64,000 nt of DNA, taken from Macrotis lagotis. Its lineage: Eukaryota; Chordata; Mammalia; Peramelemorphia; Peramelidae. Below, one piece after another: positions 9,941 to 64,000 of this stretch. A program made the translations under genes and the position numbers. The stretch is from contig NC_133665.1 of NCBI RefSeq assembly GCF_037893015.1, positions 100,017,637 through 100,081,636 of the forward strand. The letters run 5' to 3'. The notes beneath the pieces were generated by a model, which made no database searches, was not told where the DNA came from, and was given only the letters and a program-made list of their open reading frames with translations. Position 1 is the stretch's first letter; each line of letters begins with the position of its first letter.

Positions 9941-10700
9941 CTTCTCGCCTCGGGCCGCCTGGGCCGCGGGGCAAAGGGGCAGATGGGCGGCGGGGCCGGG
10001 TGGGGGCCCGGGAGGGGCCGGTCTGGGGCGAGGGGTCCGGGCCGGGGGCGCGCAGTGCAGGGCCCGCTCCGCTCCCTCGGCGCCGCCCGCCCACTGCGGC
10101 CGCTCCCCCGGCCCGCCCCGCCCCGCCCCCGCCGGCCCGGGCCCGGGGCGGGGCGGGGGTCCCGCGGGAGGTGCCCGGCCGCCCCGCCCCCGCCCCCGCC
10201 GCCCCCGCCGCTGTTGGGCTCCATTGGGGCCGGGCGGGCGCGGAGACCCTGGGCCCGGGCCCGGGGCCACTCGGCGCACGCCCCGCCCGCAGCCGCTCAT
10301 TTCAAATCCCAAATCCCCGCCCGGCCGGCGCCCTAGGACCCGCACCCCGCCCCCGCCGGCACCCCAGGACCCGCACCCCACCCGGGCCGGCGCCCCAGGA
10401 CCCGCACCCCGCCCGGCCGGCGCCCTAGGACCCGCACCCCGCCCCGCGTCCGGGGCCACCCCGGGGCCCCGAGCCCCGCACCCGAGCCTAGCTCGTCCCG
10501 GCCTCCCCGGTCCTCTTCGGCGGGGCCCGGCCTGGGGGGCCAAGGGGAGGGAAGGGCCCGGGCTCCCGGACGCGCCCAGCCCCAGAAAGGAGCCCGGCTT
10601 TCGGCCTCCCCGTCCCGCCCTCCACGCGGGGGCCGGGGCCCACGCTGCCGCCTCCCCTCCCCCGGCGCGGCATCTCGGGGGAGCGCCGGGCGCCTCGTGG
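9941..10700 (-). promoter_or_regulatory. NRADD: Presumed TATA-less NRADD promoter
   Basis: The region upstream of the NRADD start is extremely GC-rich, with no TATA box at a sensible distance. Overlapping GC boxes (GGCGGGG type on the gene strand) lie at 10112-10132, and more near 10140-10155. These suit Sp/KLF-driven initiation from a CpG island. The transcription start itself is not visible. Confidence 0.55.
10335..10445. repeat. About 31-bp minisatellite, roughly four copies
   Basis: The block AGGACCCGCACCCC recurs about every 31 bp at 10335, 10366, 10398 and 10428, with GCCGGCGCCC between blocks. It sits about 400-500 bp upstream of the NRADD start codon, within the presumed promoter. 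Confidence 0.9.
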
Positions 10701-11167
10701 GGGGCCCGGAGGCCTTTCATCTCCGCGGGGCGGCGGATGCATCCCCGCTAGGGGCCGGAAGGGGGTGGGGGAGCCCCGGGGCCCGTAAAGCTTTTAGGGG
10801 GTGGGGGCGGGGAGCGGCGGGGCAATGCCTTTCAAGACCCCGGGAGGAGGGGGCGGGGCGGGGCCCGAGACGGAAGTCGAGGGGAGAAGCCGCGGCGCCC
10901 CCAGTCTTCCCAGGGCCCCGGCCCGTCCTCGCCCCGCCCTCACCTGAGGGAGGGGCCCGCCGCGTGCGGCGCCCGGTGCGCCGCGTGGGGTCGGGCACAG
11001 ACCCCGGACACACGCGCACCACGCGCGGACCCTCCCCCGCACCCCCCCAGACGCGCGGTGCAACTCTAAAGGCGGGCTGACTGGGGCGTCAGCGGGGGGC
11101 GTGGCGGGGCCCGGGGGCCCGGGGGGCACAGACGAGGCGGAGGCGGGGCGGCTACAAAAGGAGGCGG

Positions 11168-11173
11168 TTTATT
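11168..11173 (-). terminator. NBEAL2: NBEAL2 poly(A) signal AATAAA
   Basis: Canonical AATAAA on the minus strand, 440 bases past the NBEAL2 stop and inside the CpG island. The 3' UTR would run from 11612 to about 11150. The next gene's start codon is only about 1.2 kb further on. Confidence 0.85.
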
Positions 11174-11500
11174 GTCGGGAAGGCCACTGACGGGGGCAGG
11201 GTTAAGGCCGCGGCTCCGGGCGCCGGCCCCTGGTGCTCGGGGCCGGGGGAGGGGGCTGTCGGGGGCCGCCCCCCCACCCCGGGCTGTGCAAAGTGCTGCC
11301 ACGTGGACCGGGCCCGGCCCCACGCAGGCCGGCCTGGGCTCCCTGGTCCGGCCAGAGAGAGGCTGCGCCGCCCCGCCCCCATGCCGGCTGGGGGGCGGGC
11401 CTTTCCGAGGGACGCCGGGCCCCCACCAATCCCTGAGCTGAGGGGCGGGCGCGCCGCCTGCAGCCAGCCAACCGCATCCCCGAAGCCTCTCCGGAGGCGT

Positions 11501-11553
11501 GCCGGGGCCGAGGAGGGGAGGCGCCGGGGCCGAGGAGGGGAGGCGCCGGGGCC
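11501..11553. repeat. 22-bp tandem repeat in NBEAL2 3' UTR
   Basis: A unit beginning GCCGGGGCCGAGGAGGGG repeats exactly twice with a partial third copy. It is transcribed as part of the NBEAL2 3' UTR. Confidence 0.9.
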
Positions 11554-11612
11554 CTCCTCCCGGGGTCCGCGCCGCCCGCGCGGGGCCGGGCTCGGGGCTG
11601 GGCCGCCCGCGA

Positions 11613-60400
<48,788 letters not shown>

Positions 60401-60449
60401 CTGTCAGGGTTAAGGGGGAATAAAAGAAAAATGTTAATCTCAGAACAAT

Positions 60450-60650
60450 TGAGTAAAAAAGACACTGTGGCCCCAGAGTTCAAAGATCCAGACTCAAATC
60501 CTGCCTCTGCCACTTATTAGCTATTGGATTTTGGGCAGTTCATATCTCTGAGCTTTAGCATCCTCATCCATTGAAAGAAGAAGCTGGACTCCATGATCAA
60601 TGAGGTCCTTTCCGGCACTGACATTCACTGATTCTTACATTTTTGCCTCA
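60450..60650 (+). repeat. MIR-like relic
   Basis: 'ccagactcaaatcctgcctctgcc', 'ttattagctattggattttgggc', 'ctgagctttagcatcctcatcc', then 'aggtcctttccggcactgac': MIR order. Confidence 0.7.
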
Positions 60651-61489
60651 GATCCTTATGCCAGCTAAGCTGCACAGGGATGGGAGGGGGGGGGTAATTT
60701 AATTTACTTGAATTTGTACATTATAAAAGAGTGTCACAATTCTTCCAGCATTTAGAGGCAAAGGGAATGAAATCTGATTAAAGTCAGATCAGTCACAAAA
60801 TTAAGAGCTTGGGGGCACTGTGAAGATGGTAGAATAAGCAGAGAGGTTGAGCTGGGAAGGAAGAAGGCAGTGGCAATAGTCCTGAGGGAGGCACCAGCCT
60901 CTCTACCTTCTCTGAAGGTACATGCAACTAGTACGCAAATGGAGAGAGAGAGAAGTGTGTCTGATATTTGGAAGGTAACCTGTAGAGGGTTAGGGAATCT
61001 TATAGCATTAGAAGAGGAAGAGAGGAGACTGTGGAATAAAGGAGAAAGAAGACAGTTGAGTAGCTATATAAATCATGTGTTTTGAGATTTTTGCCTAGCT
61101 TGATTGTGTTTCCCTTGAGCCACAAATGCAATTGTGGGGGTGATGGGTGAGGAGGAGGGGAGAATGAGTCTTGTGTGCCAGGCCAATGAGTCTTGTGTGA
61201 AGCTGCCTGAGGTCTTAGAAAGATCAATCAACTAATCAATCAATAATCATTTATTAGGCATTACTGCTCACCACTGAGGAAAGAGGGGGAAAAAAAAGTA
61301 GGAAGCTTAAAATTTAGCCAGGAGATGTGTGTACATATTGAGTTAGAAAAATTATCTTGTATTGATTTGTTAAATATAATAACAACAAATCAATACAAGA
61401 AAAATTTTTTGGTAGATGAGGTAAGGAGGTACTCATAGCTAGAGGAAATAAGAAAAAAATTAATCTAGAAAGTGATGTTGAATCACTTT

Positions 61490-62070
61490 TACAAAAATAT
61501 TCATAGCAGCCCTGTTGTGGTGGCAAAGAACTGGAAATCTAGTAAATGTCCTTCAATTGGGGAATGGCTTAGCAAACTGTGGTATATGTATCATGGAACA
61601 CTATTGTTCTATTAGAAACCAAGAGGGATAGGATTTCAGGGAAGCCTGGAAGGATTTGCATGAACTGCTGCCGAGCAAGATGAGCAGAACCAGAAAAACA
61701 CTGTACAGCCTAACAGCAACATGGGAGTGATGATCAACCTTGATGGACTTGCTCGTTCCATCAGTGCAACAATCAGGGACAATTTTGGGCTGTCTGCAAA
61801 GGAGAGTGCCATCTGTATCCAGATAAAGAGCTGTGGAGTTTGAACAAAGTTCAAGGACTATTCCCTTTAATTTAGAAAAAAAAAAAAAACCCAGACATTT
61901 TATTGTCTGATCTTGTTATCTCTTATACTTTTTGTTTCTTCCTTAAGGATATGATTTCTGTCTCATCACACTCAATTTGGATCAATGTACAACATGGAAA
62001 TAAAGTAAAGACTGAAAGATTGCTCTCTGGGGGGGGGGGGGGAGTAAGATTGGGGGAAAAATTGTAAAAC
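61490..62070 (+). mobile_element. L1 3' end with poly(G) run
   Basis: Marsupial L1 terminus: 'gtggtggcaaagaactggaaat', 'ggggaatggcttagcaaactgtgg', 'agatgagcagaaccag', 'gataaagagctgtggagt', 'gatatgatttctgtctcatcaca', ending near 'gggggaaaaattgtaaaac'. It contains a G run at 62029-62042. Non-coding. Confidence 0.88.
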
Positions 62071-62521
62071 CTTTACTTCTCTGCAACCTTTCCCTACCTC
62101 TGAATGGAAAGGGTGGAGCCATGAGTGGAGCCCCGGGGAAATCATTTCCTATAAAGTTGCATTCCATGGACTTCATCATGCTCCTTACTGGGTACCCTTT
62201 TTCCCTTCCTCTTCTCAGCTTATATTTATTTCTTGCCTTTATTTATTAAATTGTGAACTCTTTGAGGGGGGAAAAAAACCCCATTAAAACTACACCAAAA
62301 TGTATATGAAGTGGAATAAGATGTAATAAGGTTGTAATGGAAGGTTTGGGGGAAGGTTCTGAATTTATTTAGTTGGGACCTGACATAGACCGGGTTTAAA
62401 GAAAATGATCCTGGGAGCTAGCTGAGAATGGGAGGTTCTTGAAGCAAGGAAACAAATTTAGAAGGCTATTTTTCAACAGCCTAGGCCAGAGGGTGGGTGG
62501 TGGTTGTGTGACTTGAAAGAA

Positions 62522-62522
62522 G

Positions 62523-62562
<40 letters not shown>
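62522..62562. repeat. (GA)n microsatellite
   Basis: About 17 GA units in the intron upstream of the first NBEAL2 exon in the window. Confidence 0.95.
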
Positions 62563-62563
<1 letters not shown>

Positions 62564-63149
62564 GAAATGGTATAAAGGTAGAAATGACAAGATTTGGATG
62601 GAGATGTGGTGAGAACAGTCAAGGATGGTAATGGGGTTAGAAACCCGGGTAGTTGGCAGAAGAGTGGTGACCTTAACCAAAGCAGCTAAGTTGGACTTCT
62701 TTCCAGTTCTTAAAGTAGGATTCAAATTCTCCAGGAAAAGTTCTTGGATTCCACCCAGATGGTAAGGATGCCACATAATAACATGATCTGTATGCACTTA
62801 TTTACTATTACATATCACATTCATTTTTGTCTCTTGCCTCCCCTCCCACTAGATTATAAACTTCGCAAAGATGGGATTATGTCTTAACTAAGCTTTCTGT
62901 CTCCTCTAATATAGGACTCTGAATGCAGTATGTTTTTTAAATGAATGAATAAGATCCCTTCTCCCTCTGATGTTGTATAGTCTAAGTTGTTTTTCAGCTC
63001 TGTTGGTCTATGAATCAATCAATCTAAGATTAGCAGAGCTATGAATAGAAAGTCTAGAGGAGAAGCATGAAATATCTCACCATAGAACCAAATTCTTTCA
63101 AATCAAAAGACCAAGTTAGCCTGATGCTAATTGACATGTAAAACTTTCT

Positions 63150-63315
63150 TATTAATAGGGTCAGAGACTTAATTAAGATTTTGAAGGAACTTTGGAAGTC
63201 ATCAAGTCCAACCTTGTAATTTGATGGAGGAAGAAAGTGACTTGTATAAGGTCACACAAGCAGAGGGTAGCAGGGTCAGGATTCCAAACCAGGTCTCTGG
63301 AATTCCAATTGAATT
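63150..63315 (+). repeat. THER1/MIR-like relic
   Basis: 'gggtcagagacttaattaag', 'tggaagtcatcaagtccaacc', 'cttgtataaggtcacacaagcag': THER1/MIR. Confidence 0.65.
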
Positions 63316-63596
63316 CTTGTTTGACTAAACTATACTGAAAACAAAATCAGCCTCATTGAAATCTAAATGAATCCTCCATTCAGACTCCTACCATTTTCCA
63401 GATGAAGAAACTGGGACCCAGGGATGGTAATTAATTTGCTTATGTCACAAAGTAAATTATATTATATGGCATCAGACTAGAATTCTCAGATTTCAGTCTC
63501 AATTCTCCTATTATGTACATATGTATTATATTATATATGTATGTATATGTATATAAAAAAATCTTAAAGCAATTTTAATTTGTTAAAAGCATTTGG

Positions 63597-63755
63597 GAGG
63601 GGGCAGCTAGGTGGCAGAGTGGATACAGCACTGGCCCAGGAGTCAGAAGGACCTAAGTTCAAATCTGGCCTCAGACATTTAATAATTACCTAGCTTGTGG
63701 CCTTGGGCAAGCCACTTAACCCCCTTGCCTTGCAAAAACTTAAAAAAACAAACAA
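63597..63755 (+). mobile_element. Marsupial SINE (WSINE1-like) with 12-bp TSD
   Basis: Complete copy with duplication AAAAGCATTTGG at 63585-63596 and 63756-63767, and an A-rich tail. Confidence 0.95.
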
Positions 63756-64000
63756 AAAAGCATTTGGAAAATGTTGAATATGAGGTGCTAAATAAACATT
63801 GATTGAATGAATTAATTAATGAAAGAAAAATGAATGAATGGATAGTTGAAAGAAGAAACAAATTCTCCTCACTATACATAGACCCAGAGACATAATTCAC
63901 ATACTTGGATGCCAGCCATTACACGTGACCACTCTACCCACCACTACCATGTAAAAATTCTGCATGTGTGCCCCATTTAGGATACAGGTGGAATTCAGGG

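Larger units (their letters stand above)
60401..64000 (-). other. NBEAL2: NBEAL2 intron, 5' side running off the window
   Basis: Sequence upstream of the first exon in the window. It contains an L1 3' end, a (GA)n tract, THER1/MIR relics and a SINE. I see no further exon encoding the expected preceding NBEAL2 residues (human ...LLQELLNM), so the next exon should lie beyond 64 kb. Confidence 0.7.

Noticed and set aside
9668-10720. 350-codon minus-strand open frame over NRADD exon 1
   Set aside because: Only MWGARGRP... to LLGAE (9940-9869) is supported as coding. The upstream part is GC-rich 5' flank and the downstream part is intron read-through.
9119-10751. Three overlapping long plus-strand open frames (398-511 codons) rich in Thr-His-Ser then Pro-Arg-Ala
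   Set aside because: They are produced by the CA/CG tract and the stop-poor CpG island. All frames stay open at once, with no homology and no splice or Kozak support.

Overview
The window is a mammalian, almost certainly marsupial, nuclear DNA segment. It carries many tRNA-derived SINEs of the marsupial WSINE1/MAR1 type, several flanked by perfect target-site duplications. It also carries marsupial-type L1 3' ends, old L2, CR1/L3, RTE-like and MIR/THER1 relics, and introns of typical mammalian form. An Australian marsupial, perhaps a dasyuromorph, is my guess from the SINE type and is not proven.

Two host genes are recognisable, both on the minus strand. From about 60.4 kb down to 11.6 kb lie 43 consecutive coding exons of NBEAL2 (neurobeachin-like 2), the BEACH-family scaffold needed for platelet alpha-granule biogenesis. 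I reassembled the exons from splice sites. Their phases agree throughout, and together they encode 2292 residues ending in the conserved C-terminus and a stop. The N-terminal roughly 430 residues lie beyond the right edge. Domain order is ARM-like region, ConA-like domain, ARM/DUF4704 region, Ser/Pro-rich linker, second helical region, PH, BEACH and WD40.

Immediately downstream, with about 1.2 kb between the NBEAL2 poly(A) signal and the next start codon, is NRADD (p75 neurotrophin receptor-like, death domain; NRH). It has six coding exons between 9,940 and 2,142: signal peptide, two cysteine-rich exons, transmembrane segment, juxtamembrane segment and death domain. The order NBEAL2-NRADD matches human 3p21.31, where NRADD is a pseudogene. 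The 1.2 kb gap and both gene ends sit in a strong CpG island (about 9.1-12.1 kb).

The most interesting region is NRADD. Rodent NRADD lacks cysteine-rich repeats, but this locus keeps a truncated set of them. A (GT)n microsatellite lies exactly at the end of the third coding exon. Beyond it, in another frame, is a stretch resembling the end of the fourth p75 cysteine-rich repeat, followed by a donor of matching phase. Other notable items are a 7SL RNA retropseudogene plus a separate 7SL left-arm fragment, two pairs of duplicated intronic segments, a 19-bp perfect inverted repeat, a promoter minisatellite, and a CA/CG tract in NRADD intron 1. No rRNA, tRNA gene, CRISPR array or retroviral element was recognised.
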